Positions 26,164-35,379 are shown, counted from the stretch's first letter. The stretch is 45,330 bases of DNA from Spirochaetota bacterium (GCA_009787025.1 WRGT01000063.1:1-45330), one strand, 5' to 3'. Made by a program: numbers and translations. The notes: generated by a model not told the origin, from the sequence alone.

Positions 26164-27558
26164 ATGTCCGGTATTAATGAACTTTTAAGAAACATCCCTC
26201 AAATTGAAAAACTCATGCAGGATAGTGATATAGCAGGTCTGATTGAAGAGACCGGCAAAGTGGTTGCAGCAAATATTGTCAGGGCTTGTGTTGAAAAGCA
26301 CAGAGAGGCTGTTATAACAGGCTCTGTTCTTGAAATCTCTAATCTTAAAAATGATATTATATTTAATATAAAATTAAAAATATCAGAAAAGCTGCAAAGG
26401 ATTATTAATGGAACAGGTATAATAATTCATACAAATTTTGGAAGAGCTCCCCTTGGTGAAAATATATTTAACAGATTAAAGGAACAGTTGTCTGGCTTCT
26501 GCAACTTGGAGTTTCATATACCGACAAAATCCAGAGGCAAGAGGGGCGGTTTTGCCGAAGAGCTCATCTGTCATATTACCGGCGCGGAGGATGCGCTCAT
26601 TGTAAATAATAATGCATCAGGCGTATTTTTGATCTTACGGGAATTTGCTCAAGGAAAAGAGGTTATTGTATCACGCGGTGAGTTGATTCAGATTGGCGGA
26701 GGATTTAGAATACCTGATATAATGAAAGAGAGCGGAGCTGTTCTTGTTGAGACCGGTACTACAAATATTACTGCTATTGAAGACTATATGTCTGCAATCA
26801 CTAAAGATACGGCAATGATCTTTTCTGCACATACATCAAATTATAAGATTGAGGGTTTCTCCGAATCTCCGTCATTAAGAGAACTCTCTAAACTTAAAAA
26901 TGAAAATATAATCTATGTCAGGGACCTTGGCAGCGGAAATGTTGTTCAACCGGAGAATGAACTTGGAGTGTTTGAGCAGACTGTGTATTCTGAAATTGCG
27001 CAAGGTCCGGATATTATATGTTTCAGCGGCGATAAACTCCTTGGGGGCTGCCAAGCCGGTATTATTGCCGGCAATAAGGCTTTTATTTCAAGGTTGAGAA
27101 AAAATCAACTCATGCGTATGATCAGGGTTGATAAGATTACATATATGATACTTCAAGAGACTCTTATTGAATATATTAATGGTAATAAGAACAATGTTGA
27201 ACTTTGGAAACTAATAATGCAAAAACCTGATGATATTATGAAGAAGGTTAATTCATTTTTTAATATTATGAAAGATAGAGGTATATCCGGCTGCTCTATG
27301 ATTACCGAAACTAAGGCTGCCTATGGAGGCGGTTCAATGCCCGGTATTGAATTAGACAGCTATGGAGTTGAAATATCTATACCTGAAACTAAACCAAATG
27401 AGCTAAATGATTATTTTTTGTCATTCACTCCTCCGATTGCAGGGATAGTGCGTGATAACAGATACATTATTGATTTCTTTACTATCTTTGAAAGAGATGT
27501 AAATGTCATTATTAATGCTGTGGAGTCTCTTGTGAATAAATCGGCAGGGAATATTTGA
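26164..27558 (+). CDS. selA: L-seryl-tRNA(Sec) selenium transferase SelA
   Basis: A PLP enzyme that turns Ser-tRNA(Sec) into Sec-tRNA(Sec) using selenophosphate. It is 464 aa, a normal length. The PLP lysine is Lys291 in FSGDKLLGGCQAGII. Conserved segments INGTGIIIHTNFGRAPL, RGELIQIGGGFRIPDIM and ETGTTN are all intact. The start ATG 26164 gives the usual SelA N terminus (LLRNIPQIEKL); AGGAG sits only 3 nt upstream, so the in-frame TTG at 26143 is the alternative. It is directly followed by selB (stop TGA abuts ATG), forming the canonical selenocysteine operon. Confidence 0.97.
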   Translation: MSGINELLRNIPQIEKLMQDSDIAGLIEETGKVVAANIVRACVEKHREAVITGSVLEISNLKNDIIFNIKLKISEKLQRIINGTGIIIHTNFGRAPLGENIFNRLKEQLSGFCNLEFHIPTKSRGKRGGFAEELICHITGAEDALIVNNNASGVFLILREFAQGKEVIVSRGELIQIGGGFRIPDIMKESGAVLVETGTTNITAIEDYMSAITKDTAMIFSAHTSNYKIEGFSESPSLRELSKLKNENIIYVRDLGSGNVVQPENELGVFEQTVYSEIAQGPDIICFSGDKLLGGCQAGIIAGNKAFISRLRKNQLMRMIRVDKITYMILQETLIEYINGNKNNVELWKLIMQKPDDIMKKVNSFFNIMKDRGISGCSMITETKAAYGGGSMPGIELDSYGVEISIPETKPNELNDYFLSFTPPIAGIVRDNRYIIDFFTIFERDVNVIINAVESLVNKSAGNI

Positions 27559-29379
27559 ATGTATATAGTCGGAACATCAGGTCATATAGATCATGGCAAG
27601 ACATCTTTAATCCGCAGCTTAACAAATATTGACTGTGATAGACTCCCTGAAGAGAAGGCTCGTGAGATGACAATTGACATAGGTTTTGCCAACATGGAGT
27701 TCCCGAGTTTTGGTACTGTTAGTATAATTGATGTTCCGGGGCATGAAAGATTTATACGGAATATGGTCTCAGGAGCATGGGGGATTGATATTGCGCTGCT
27801 TGTTATTGCTCTTGATGACGGATGGATGTTGCAGACAGAGGATCATTTTAGAGTACTCCAATTACTTGGCATTGAAAGAATTATTGTTGTAATAAATAAG
27901 ATAGATCTTGGCGATGAAGAGATGATTGAAACGGTTAAAGATGATGCTAAGGAGAGATTAGAATCAACAAGATATAGAGATGCCGATATTGTTCCTGTTT
28001 CATCAAAGACCGGACAAGGTATTGATAATCTAAAAGATATTATAGCTGCTAATCTTCACAGACTTGCAAAAGCGTCTGATTGGGACAAGCCGTACCTTTT
28101 TATTGACAGGGTATTCTCTCCGCGGGGAGTAGGTACGATAGTAACAGGCACTTTGAAAAACGGAGTTTTTACCGATAATGACAATGTAATTGTTTTACCA
28201 TCAAAGAGTATGGTTAAAATAAAGAAGATTGAGAGTCACTATAAGGAACTTCATGTGGGGGTGACCTCTCAAAGAACAGCGCTCAATCTTTCAAATATTA
28301 CCAAAGATGAACTTAAGCGCGGCGATATTGTCTGCAAGAATAATTTTTTTACCGAGACAGACGATACAATAGCAAAAATTAAAATTATGCAGGATAATAA
28401 AAAAATCAAGAATAATACCTATGTTGAGATTCTTGCAGGAACCGGCTCAAACAGGGCTAAACTTATTATGCTGAGTGATGAGAATTTAACGGATGAAATG
28501 TTTGTTCGCCTAAAATTTGATACTAAAACAAATCTATACCCCGGAGAATCGTTTATACTGACAGCACAAGGAAGCTGCAGGATTATTGGCGGCGGAACAG
28601 TTATTGTACCTCATTATGTAGCGGCAAAGCATAAAAGGAATATGAAAATTATCATCGGAGCATTTAATCCTAAAAATATCAATGAGATAGTTTTATTCAA
28701 TATTGCTGTTAAAGGATCAATAAAAAAAGAAGAGATATATTCATCTCTCCCTATAAGCAAAAAGGGTTGTGAAAGAATTATAGCAGAGCTTGAAACTGAT
28801 AAAAAAATATTAACTATTAACGGCATAGTCCTTAGCCATGAATATTATGCTAATGCAATAACTTCAATTAGGAGAGTTCTTAAGGAAGGCTCAGGTCTTA
28901 ATACTAAAGAGATATCAGACAAGTCTAAAATAGATTTTGAAATATGCAGTCTGCTAATGGATATTATTCATAAAGAGGAAACGCTTATTGAGAAAGACGG
29001 GAGATATTTTACACAGGAGTCTGTTACAGAGGATACACTCCCGGAATCAAAAAAACAGATCATAGCAATGGCTAAGAAAAACGGAGGAGATGGGATTGAA
29101 CTCGATAAAGTTAAAGATTCCGGTGAAAAAAAAGAGATTGGCGATTTAATTAAACTGAAGTTTCTTGTAAGCCTTGACGGTAATATTGTTTACTATAAAG
29201 ATGTTTATGATGATATGAAGAGAAACATTCTTGATCTTTTCAATACAAGAGATAAGATAACCATATCGGAGGCTAAGGATTCTGTTAATCTGTCAAGAAA
29301 GTATATAATACCGTTACTTAACAGAATAGAGAACGAAGGCTTATTGAAAAGACTTGGAGATTTTAGGATAAAGGTTTAA
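27559..29379 (+). CDS. selB: Selenocysteine-specific elongation factor SelB
   Basis: A GTPase that delivers Sec-tRNA(Sec) to UGA codons carrying a SECIS hairpin. It is 606 aa. The GTP-binding loop GHIDHGKTS (8-16) is followed by DVPGHERFI and NKIDL (guanine specificity). EF-Tu-like beta-barrels come next (RGVGTIVTGTLKNG), then the C-terminal winged-helix array that binds SECIS RNA (about 370-606, ending ISEAKDSVNLSRKYIIPLLNR). It starts with no gap after selA, so translation is likely coupled. No selD or selC was seen in the window. Confidence 0.97.
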   Translation: MYIVGTSGHIDHGKTSLIRSLTNIDCDRLPEEKAREMTIDIGFANMEFPSFGTVSIIDVPGHERFIRNMVSGAWGIDIALLVIALDDGWMLQTEDHFRVLQLLGIERIIVVINKIDLGDEEMIETVKDDAKERLESTRYRDADIVPVSSKTGQGIDNLKDIIAANLHRLAKASDWDKPYLFIDRVFSPRGVGTIVTGTLKNGVFTDNDNVIVLPSKSMVKIKKIESHYKELHVGVTSQRTALNLSNITKDELKRGDIVCKNNFFTETDDTIAKIKIMQDNKKIKNNTYVEILAGTGSNRAKLIMLSDENLTDEMFVRLKFDTKTNLYPGESFILTAQGSCRIIGGGTVIVPHYVAAKHKRNMKIIIGAFNPKNINEIVLFNIAVKGSIKKEEIYSSLPISKKGCERIIAELETDKKILTINGIVLSHEYYANAITSIRRVLKEGSGLNTKEISDKSKIDFEICSLLMDIIHKEETLIEKDGRYFTQESVTEDTLPESKKQIIAMAKKNGGDGIELDKVKDSGEKKEIGDLIKLKFLVSLDGNIVYYKDVYDDMKRNILDLFNTRDKITISEAKDSVNLSRKYIIPLLNRIENEGLLKRLGDFRIKV

Positions 29380-29387
29380 CAAGCTGT

Positions 29388-30206
29388 ATGTTTTTAGGAA
29401 TTGATATTGGCAATACTTCAACTGTAATAGGACTATATGATGACGATTCCGTTATACCTCAAAATATTAACAGATATAAAACAGATAAAAAGTGTAATAT
29501 AACTAAATTGATCAACACAATGAGCATGTCTCTAAAAAATGTCGGCGATTATAATGTTATCTCTTCTGAGATTACAGGGATTGCCTTTTCAAGCGTGGTA
29601 CCTGAGGTCAATTCAATGTACCATAATTTAGGGATGAAATTGTTTAACGTAGAGCCCTTTGAAATAAGATATGACTCTGATTTTCCAATAGGTATTAATT
29701 ATAGGGATATTAAAAAACTTGGAATTGATAGAATAGTTAACAGCGTTGCCGCTCACCATGAATACGGCAATGGCTGTATAGTTATTGATGCCGGTACTGC
29801 CGTAACAATTGACGTTTTAAATTTCGATGGTTTTTTTGACGGAGGAATAATCTCTCCGGGAATTGGTACAATGATTAAGGCATTAGCCGCATCAGCTTCA
29901 AATCTGCCGGTAATTCCCTTTGAAAAACCCGATGATTTAATAGCGCTTGATACTGAGAATGCCTTAAAGTCCGGTTTCTATTATGGATGGATATCCTTGA
30001 TTGAAGGATTAGTGCAAAGAATTGAAAAAATTTATAATAAAGAATTTAAGATTATTTTAACAGGCGGTTTTGCTGAAAAAATATTTCAGGAATTTGAGAG
30101 AAAAATAATACTCGATTCTCTATTGACAATGAAAGGGATTAAATATATTTATCATAATAGATACAATTCTAAAAGGCTTAAGCTTAAAAAAGATTTTATA
30201 AAATAA
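29388..30206 (+). CDS. coaX: Type III pantothenate kinase CoaX
   Basis: The first enzyme of coenzyme A synthesis: ATP + pantothenate to 4'-phosphopantothenate. It is 272 aa. ASKHA-fold motifs are present: GIDIGNTSTVIGL (phosphate-1 loop), KKLGIDRIVNSVAAHHEYG, VIDAGTAVTIDVL and GGIISPGIGTM. The last 20 residues are lysine-rich. It lies 8 nt after selB, so it appears to be third in the selenocysteine operon; this linkage to CoA metabolism is probably only genomic convenience. The ribosome-binding site is weak, as expected for coupled translation. Confidence 0.95.
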   Translation: MFLGIDIGNTSTVIGLYDDDSVIPQNINRYKTDKKCNITKLINTMSMSLKNVGDYNVISSEITGIAFSSVVPEVNSMYHNLGMKLFNVEPFEIRYDSDFPIGINYRDIKKLGIDRIVNSVAAHHEYGNGCIVIDAGTAVTIDVLNFDGFFDGGIISPGIGTMIKALAASASNLPVIPFEKPDDLIALDTENALKSGFYYGWISLIEGLVQRIEKIYNKEFKIILTGGFAEKIFQEFERKIILDSLLTMKGIKYIYHNRYNSKRLKLKKDFIK

Positions 30207-30217
30207 AAGGAAATTTA

Positions 30218-30616
30218 ATGACAGACACGCCTTATACATACTATAAATTCTTAGGAATAAATTCCTTTATGAAAATGCTTGATGATTCGGAGACATCATA
30301 TACTGTATATGATGATAATTATGATAAACTCTTTAGTAAATATGAAGGTATATTGGGCAAGGAGGATTCTCTTAAAACAGGCGTTTTAAGCAGAGACGGG
30401 CAGCATCTTTTTTTTACAGAGATAGGAGTAAAGATTACTAAAAGCTATACCTCATACTTTGTTTATATCTTCGATCATCATCCAACCGAAGCTGAAATTG
30501 AATTTATAGTCGGCAGCTTGGAATCCATAGTAGATGAAAATCTCAATAACATAGACCCGTCTGAGATTGCCTCGGCTCTGTCTGATCAAAATAGAAACGG
30601 ACACACAATAAATTGA
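30218..30616 (+). CDS. Unknown protein, fourth gene of the selA-selB-coaX operon
   Basis: A 132-aa acidic, soluble protein without a signal peptide or membrane segment. I do not recognise the family. It is predicted mixed alpha/beta with a helical C-terminal half (PTEAEIEFIVGSLESIVDEN). AAGGA precedes the ATG and the gap to coaX is 11 nt, so it is probably co-transcribed. It ends 2 nt from the convergent 926-aa gene, with no visible terminator hairpin in between. Confidence 0.72.
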   Translation: MTDTPYTYYKFLGINSFMKMLDDSETSYTVYDDNYDKLFSKYEGILGKEDSLKTGVLSRDGQHLFFTEIGVKITKSYTSYFVYIFDHHPTEAEIEFIVGSLESIVDENLNNIDPSEIASALSDQNRNGHTIN

Positions 30617-30618
30617 TT

Positions 30619-33399
30619 TTATTTTTTTGCTTTGGTCTGAATTTCCAGTCGCGTTTTAAGCGTGTCCGGATCAATGGAAAATTCTAACCTCATGCTCTGC
30701 ATTTCATCTATAATCACTTGTCGATATGTATCGGGCAATTTATTGGTTTGATATAATGTTTCTTCGCTCCAGGCAGTTGACTTCCAGCGGTCAGGCTGTT
30801 CTTGGTTTGCCGCTACAAAAGTTCCTCCTAATGGACAGAGCAGACTTTGATTCTGCACTGCCTTTAATGCGCCGGTCAGGTCTTGAGGCTGTAGTTGCTG
30901 CTGATATGCGTGAAGAAGGAGCGCATTGCCTGCGGATGTACGCCGGTCTCTGGTATAAGCTTCTGCGTGTAAAAAATTCCCAAAACGGCTTTTACTTAAA
31001 TCGCCCAGATTCAGAGATATTTGGCTCGGATGATCTGTTTTTTCAATGCGAATCTTGGGAGAAACAGTTTCCAAAAGTGACCGCCCTGTGGCGATTATAT
31101 AGTATGAGTCAAAACGGCGCGCCCAGAGCTCGTTTTTCGGTCCAAAATATTCATTCAGCTTTACATATCCCTTGGCGTCCGGTTTTGTTTCAGGCCGCAG
31201 ACTATATGACAGAGCCTCTTCGTCTATATTAGGCGGGACCGTGATACCTGCATAGAATTTAAGATCATAAGTCGCTATTTTATTCACTATTTTCTCCAGT
31301 TTATCCGAGTAATATGCTCCGCTGGTCACTCCATGCTGAATTGACCATGGGATATCCATATCCCGTAAGGCGCCAAAAATGCGCAATGAGAAAGGTTTCG
31401 ATTTCTTCACCGCCTTTTTGGTATTCACTTCATCATCGTCTTCATCTTCCTGAAACAATTCTCTAATGAGATGTCTTGCCAATTGTACTTCTAAAGAAAC
31501 AAGATCACCGGAGATCATGGCTACGCGGTCACGCGCAGGTTCGCCTAAGAACTGATCCAAATTACCATAACGTGATTTGGCATAGGGGCTTATGCTCAGT
31601 TTAAGTTCCAATCGTTCTCCGTTGTTTTTTTTATCGTTGTTCAGTAATCCGAAAACAGGATCCATATTTGTCCAGATGCCGCTATAGGCATTGGCGAAAT
31701 CTTTATAGGCTTCCGCTTCCGCAGAGGTGATTTTGTCTATTGTCACATCAGGAACTGGAATAAAGGAACCCAAAGCTCCCCGCTTACTGTCCGCAGCTGC
31801 GCCGTCTTCTTCAAGTGTAGGACGAGATTTGTCCGGACGCAGACCAAATCCTTTGGGCAAGAATCCTTTTTCTATCAGTGATTGTATGGAAGGCGATGCA
31901 ATGCCTTCCTGTAATGCTGCAAGACGCGCTAAGGATAACATCTGTAATTCGGCTATGGACCCGGAGCGCCGCGTCATTTCCACACGATATGCCGGGCTGA
32001 CTAAGTTGCGGAAGAAGGGATCGGACATATAAATGAATATACCTTTTTCCGAAAAGTCTATCTGACTGCGGGCATAACGAAATTCCTTAAGACTGCCCAG
32101 ACTTTGATTGGATGTCTTTGTTGCGAGGAAGGCTTGTACTATCCGGCTTGATGTTGTGACTAAATGAAAATCTCCATCCTGTACATAAAAGGAGCGTACC
32201 TCATTGCCGGTCGATGACAGCAGGGATATTGTGCGTCCGTTTATTGTTACGGAAGATTCTTTCACAGAGGGGTTTTCTTTTAGAACATCGCTGCGGAGAG
32301 AATCTAACTGATTTTTTAAGAGAGTGTTACTTTTCGCTTCAAAGAGAATACCTATTGCTGCGCCTTCACGCAGGAATGTATCCGTACCGATTATTGCCAC
32401 GTCCTTGATCACAGAGCTGCCGAAATACCGGCTCAAGGCTGTTTCCTTCAGCGCAAGCTGGCGTTCTATGCGTTTTGCCATGGCATAATCAGCGCTCCGT
32501 GAAGACAGGGTAGAGCGAAGGATTGTACCCCAGCGGTCTAAAAAATCTCTTGCTTCCAGAAAGGCTGAAAATGATCCGAAGCGGAGATAAAAACATTCCT
32601 GAGGCACACGCATAGCTATAGGCTCAACCTTGACCTTGCTTTCATTGAAATGAGGTATGGGCATAGGCGGAGGAGATACAGCTTTAGGGAGATTTTGATT
32701 TGCAATTTCGACTTTGTCCTTTGTATTCAACATGGTATTGGTCTGCATAGCCAGACGAATGGATTCTGTTCCAAGAAGCAGACCGAACACGTGATCAAAC
32801 TCTTTTCTGTCATAATTATACTCGGGTGTAAGATCCTTCATGGGTAAACCCAGACGTCGGCTCATCATGGATGCTATGCCTAATTCAACGGAAGGATCGT
32901 AAAGGTCAAGGGAAATGAGAATCTCAAGTTTCGCGATGTAGGCGTTCCACCATTCTTTTATCAGTTCCTTGCGTCGTACTTCGTTTTTAACAGGTTTAAT
33001 CTTTATTTTTTCACGAAACGCTTCAAATCCTGTCTTGGCAAGAATCACATCCAATTCATCAGATCCATGAAAGAGAAACAGCATGGTCTTGTTGTGGTAA
33101 TCGCCTGATTTACCGGCATCGACATTCCATGCGGGATACAGAGAGCGTTTCTTGCTTTCATAAACCGATGCCTGATAGAAAAATTCAAAAAGTGACGCAG
33201 CGGAATAAATATTATCTAAATCATAGACGTTTTGGGAAACTATTTTTTGTTCCGTATTAGACATGGGAAGTTCAATGCGGCAAACGCCGAAGGGTTCGCC
33301 AAAAAAAGCCTCGGCTTTCAGGGCAAGGGCTTGAATTTGTATCAGCGCAAGAAACAGGAAAGAAAATAAAGGTATCATAAAAAAGTATGAGCGTTTCAT
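30619..33399 (-). CDS. Large exported protein of unknown function (926 aa)
   Basis: A secreted or periplasmic protein with a Sec signal (MKRSYFFMIPLFSFLFLALI, cleavage near ALALKAEA). The start at 33399 is chosen for GGAG 7 nt upstream; the longer frame to 33504 adds 35 residues that cross the promoter. I do not recognise a named family. The middle (about 300-480: a self-contained alpha/beta region with FYVQDGDFHLVTTSSRIVQ, then LGSLKEFRYARSQI) recalls DUF3352-like repeats, but this is weak. The rest shows no catalytic motif. The gene is GC-richer than its neighbours and has its own promoter. trpB2 lies upstream on the same strand. Confidence 0.8.
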   Translation of the reverse strand: MKRSYFFMIPLFSFLFLALIQIQALALKAEAFFGEPFGVCRIELPMSNTEQKIVSQNVYDLDNIYSAASLFEFFYQASVYESKKRSLYPAWNVDAGKSGDYHNKTMLFLFHGSDELDVILAKTGFEAFREKIKIKPVKNEVRRKELIKEWWNAYIAKLEILISLDLYDPSVELGIASMMSRRLGLPMKDLTPEYNYDRKEFDHVFGLLLGTESIRLAMQTNTMLNTKDKVEIANQNLPKAVSPPPMPIPHFNESKVKVEPIAMRVPQECFYLRFGSFSAFLEARDFLDRWGTILRSTLSSRSADYAMAKRIERQLALKETALSRYFGSSVIKDVAIIGTDTFLREGAAIGILFEAKSNTLLKNQLDSLRSDVLKENPSVKESSVTINGRTISLLSSTGNEVRSFYVQDGDFHLVTTSSRIVQAFLATKTSNQSLGSLKEFRYARSQIDFSEKGIFIYMSDPFFRNLVSPAYRVEMTRRSGSIAELQMLSLARLAALQEGIASPSIQSLIEKGFLPKGFGLRPDKSRPTLEEDGAAADSKRGALGSFIPVPDVTIDKITSAEAEAYKDFANAYSGIWTNMDPVFGLLNNDKKNNGERLELKLSISPYAKSRYGNLDQFLGEPARDRVAMISGDLVSLEVQLARHLIRELFQEDEDDDEVNTKKAVKKSKPFSLRIFGALRDMDIPWSIQHGVTSGAYYSDKLEKIVNKIATYDLKFYAGITVPPNIDEEALSYSLRPETKPDAKGYVKLNEYFGPKNELWARRFDSYYIIATGRSLLETVSPKIRIEKTDHPSQISLNLGDLSKSRFGNFLHAEAYTRDRRTSAGNALLLHAYQQQLQPQDLTGALKAVQNQSLLCPLGGTFVAANQEQPDRWKSTAWSEETLYQTNKLPDTYRQVIIDEMQSMRLEFSIDPDTLKTRLEIQTKAKK

Positions 33400-33442
33400 A
33401 GGAATCTCCAATATTGATATGATGGGTAACAGACTTAAAAGG

Positions 33443-33471
33443 AACATATCCTGCAGCATTGAAGATGTCAA
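33443..33471 (-). promoter_or_regulatory. Promoter of the 926-aa exported protein gene
   Basis: On the minus strand: TTGACA (33466-33471, perfect), a 17-nt spacer and TATGTT (33443-33448), about 45 nt ahead of the ATG at 33399. It lies between the hairpin at 33490-33524 and the gene. Confidence 0.5.
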
Positions 33472-33489
33472 TATAAAAAGGAATGTTTG

Positions 33490-33524
33490 TCTGAAAATGG
33501 GCATAAACTGCGCCCATTTTCAGA
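33490..33524. other. 13-bp stem hairpin between trpB2 and the exported protein gene
   Basis: CTGAAAATGGGC (33491-33502) pairs perfectly with GCCCATTTTCAG (33512-33523) around a 9-nt loop; the flanking T/A pair (33490/33524) extends the stem. On the minus strand it follows trpB2 by about 45 nt, but no U-run follows, so it could be a Rho-assisted terminator or an operator for the downstream promoter. Confidence 0.6.
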
Positions 33525-33567
33525 TATGGTCAGGCATATTTAGACATAGTCAGACACTACTGCCTTT

Positions 33568-34950
33568 TTACCCTCTGTTTTGAGGAATGTCGGGAATACT
33601 TGCAAAGCCTCGTTCCAGATCCTCATCACTCGGAATATAGTCAGACATTGTCTTGTTGTTATACTCCATGTAGGCGCTTAAATCAAAATATCCTGTGCCA
33701 GACAAACCAAAGAGTATAACCTTCTTTTCTCCGGTTTTTTTACATTCCAAAGCTTCGTCTATGGCTGCTTTGATGGCATGGGAAGATTCGGGCGCAGGGA
33801 GTATCCCTTCAACCTTCATAAACTTTATAGCCGCATCAAAAACATCAGTCTGTACTTCTGCTCTGGCTTCAAGAAAGCCGTCCTTGTACAGTTTACTCAG
33901 AGTGGAATTCATGCCGTGGTAACGGAGACCTCCCGCATGATTTGCCGAAGGAATAAAACCGCTCCCCAGAGTCATCATCTTGATGAGCGGAGTAGTTTTA
34001 GCCGTATCCCCAAAGTCATATGCATAGCGGCCTCGCGTAAATGTAGGGCAGGAAGCCGGTTCTACTGCAATAAAACGGGCTTTGGATTTTCCCGCTAATT
34101 TTTCTCCCATGAAAGGACCTATGAGTCCGCCAAGATTTGACCCGCCTCCTGCGCAGCCGATTATAATGTCAGGCTTTATTCCGTATTTGTCCATTGCGGC
34201 TTTTGCTTCCTGCCCGATGATGGACTGGTGCAGCAGTACGTGGTTTAGGACGCTTCCCAAAACATAGCGGCACTTTTCTGTCTTTACAGCCTTCTCTACC
34301 GCTTCGGAAATGGCACAGCCCAAAGAACCGCCAGTATTAGGATCTTTTGCCAGAATGGCTTTCCCGGATTCGGTGGTATTAGACGGAGAAGGAATTAGCT
34401 GCGCGCCGTATGTTTCAATCAGGGCTTTGCGAAAAACTTTCTGCTCGGAGCTTACCTTGACCATATAGACTGTCAAACCCAGACCGTAAAAACCTGTTGC
34501 CATAGCCATGGCTGTTCCCCATTGTCCTGCGCCGGTTTCTGTTGTTACTGAGGTTAGTCCGTCTTCTTTGGCATAAAAGGCTTGCGGTCCTGCAGAATTG
34601 AGTTTATGGGACCCTGAAGTATTGGTTCCTTCAAATTTGTAATATATTTCCGCAGGGGTTCCCAAAGCTTTTTCCAAAAAATAAGCCCGAATAAGAGGTG
34701 CAGGTCTATAGGCTCTGTAAAATTCCTGAATGCCTTCGGGAATCGGAATGAAACGGGTAGTATCATCAAGTTCCTGTTTGACCGGTTCTTTACAGAACAC
34801 AGGTTCCAGATCGGTTACTGTTGCAGGTTTCAATGTTCCGGGATGAAGTAACGGATCAGGCTTATTCTTCATGTCTGCGCGAAGATTATACCAGTATTTT
34901 GGAATCTCGTCTTCCGAGAGATAGAGTCTTGTTGGGATTTTCGTTGTCAT
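33568..34950 (-). CDS. TrpB2-type tryptophan synthase beta chain
   Basis: A PLP enzyme that condenses indole with serine to tryptophan. It is 460 aa, longer than canonical TrpB. PLP lysine Lys116 lies in GTNTSGSHKLNSA, the catalytic glutamate in VTTETGAGQWGTA (the Trp variant marks the TrpB2 group), and the PLP phosphate cup in IGCAGGGSNLGG. No trpA lies nearby, which fits TrpB2 enzymes that act alone, perhaps salvaging indole. The start at 34950 follows a strong AAGGAG; the frame extends 8 codons further upstream without support. It is GC-rich relative to the window average and preceded by an 18-bp perfect palindrome. Confidence 0.93.
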   Translation of the reverse strand: MTTKIPTRLYLSEDEIPKYWYNLRADMKNKPDPLLHPGTLKPATVTDLEPVFCKEPVKQELDDTTRFIPIPEGIQEFYRAYRPAPLIRAYFLEKALGTPAEIYYKFEGTNTSGSHKLNSAGPQAFYAKEDGLTSVTTETGAGQWGTAMAMATGFYGLGLTVYMVKVSSEQKVFRKALIETYGAQLIPSPSNTTESGKAILAKDPNTGGSLGCAISEAVEKAVKTEKCRYVLGSVLNHVLLHQSIIGQEAKAAMDKYGIKPDIIIGCAGGGSNLGGLIGPFMGEKLAGKSKARFIAVEPASCPTFTRGRYAYDFGDTAKTTPLIKMMTLGSGFIPSANHAGGLRYHGMNSTLSKLYKDGFLEARAEVQTDVFDAAIKFMKVEGILPAPESSHAIKAAIDEALECKKTGEKKVILFGLSGTGYFDLSAYMEYNNKTMSDYIPSDEDLERGFASIPDIPQNRG

Positions 34951-35004
34951 AATATTCTCCTTGCGCTCGGACATTTAGCCGGGCATATAAATTTTATTGG
35001 AAGA

Positions 35005-35044
35005 ATGTTTCTATTTATAGAAGCGATTCTATAAATAGAAACAT
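35005..35044. promoter_or_regulatory. 18-bp perfect palindrome upstream of trpB2
   Basis: ATGTTTCTATTTATAGAA (35005-35022) and its exact reverse complement (35027-35044) are separated by GCGA. The 40-nt element lies 55-95 nt before the trpB2 start. Such a long perfect hairpin in a leader could be an RNA attenuator stem, or a tandem operator for a dimeric regulator. The surrounding sequence to 35130 is AT-rich. No second copy is seen in the window. Confidence 0.7.
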
Positions 35045-35193
35045 CGTAAAACAGGTAAAATCTGTCAAGGGGATTTTTTAAAAAATTTTAGAAAAAAATT
35101 ATTTTTTTTTAATTTTGTCTATTATGGTTAAATTAAATGAAAAAATGAAGCAATATCACTGGTTATAAATTATGATATTTGGGAGAAATTTGA

Positions 35194-35379
35194 TTATTTC
35201 TTTATTTGCGCTCTTATTGATTTTATGGATTCTCGCATTGGTTTAATTTTCCCCTGCTTAATTTGATTTAATCCTTCATCAATTAAAGAATACAGTTCTA
35301 ATTTTCCTGATAGCATTTCATATGTTTCTATGCTCATTACGGCAAGATCTCCGGTTCCGTTTTTTGTTATTAGGACGGG
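35194..35379 (-). pseudogene. Phd/YefM antitoxin remnant lacking its N terminus
   Basis: On the minus strand an open stretch reads PVLITKNGTGDLAVMSIETY, then EMLSGKLELYSLIDEGLNQI, and ends at TAA 35194. This is the C-terminal two thirds of a Phd/YefM antitoxin. The preceding codon is a TGA stop (35380-35382), and the usual N-terminal DNA-binding part is absent upstream. No toxin gene follows downstream. The fragment is probably what remains of a toxin-antitoxin module. Confidence 0.7.

Noticed and set aside
30726-31232. 168-aa ORF opposite the 926-aa gene
   Set aside because: Shadow frame of a long, signal-peptide-bearing gene; no ribosome-binding site or recognisable motif.
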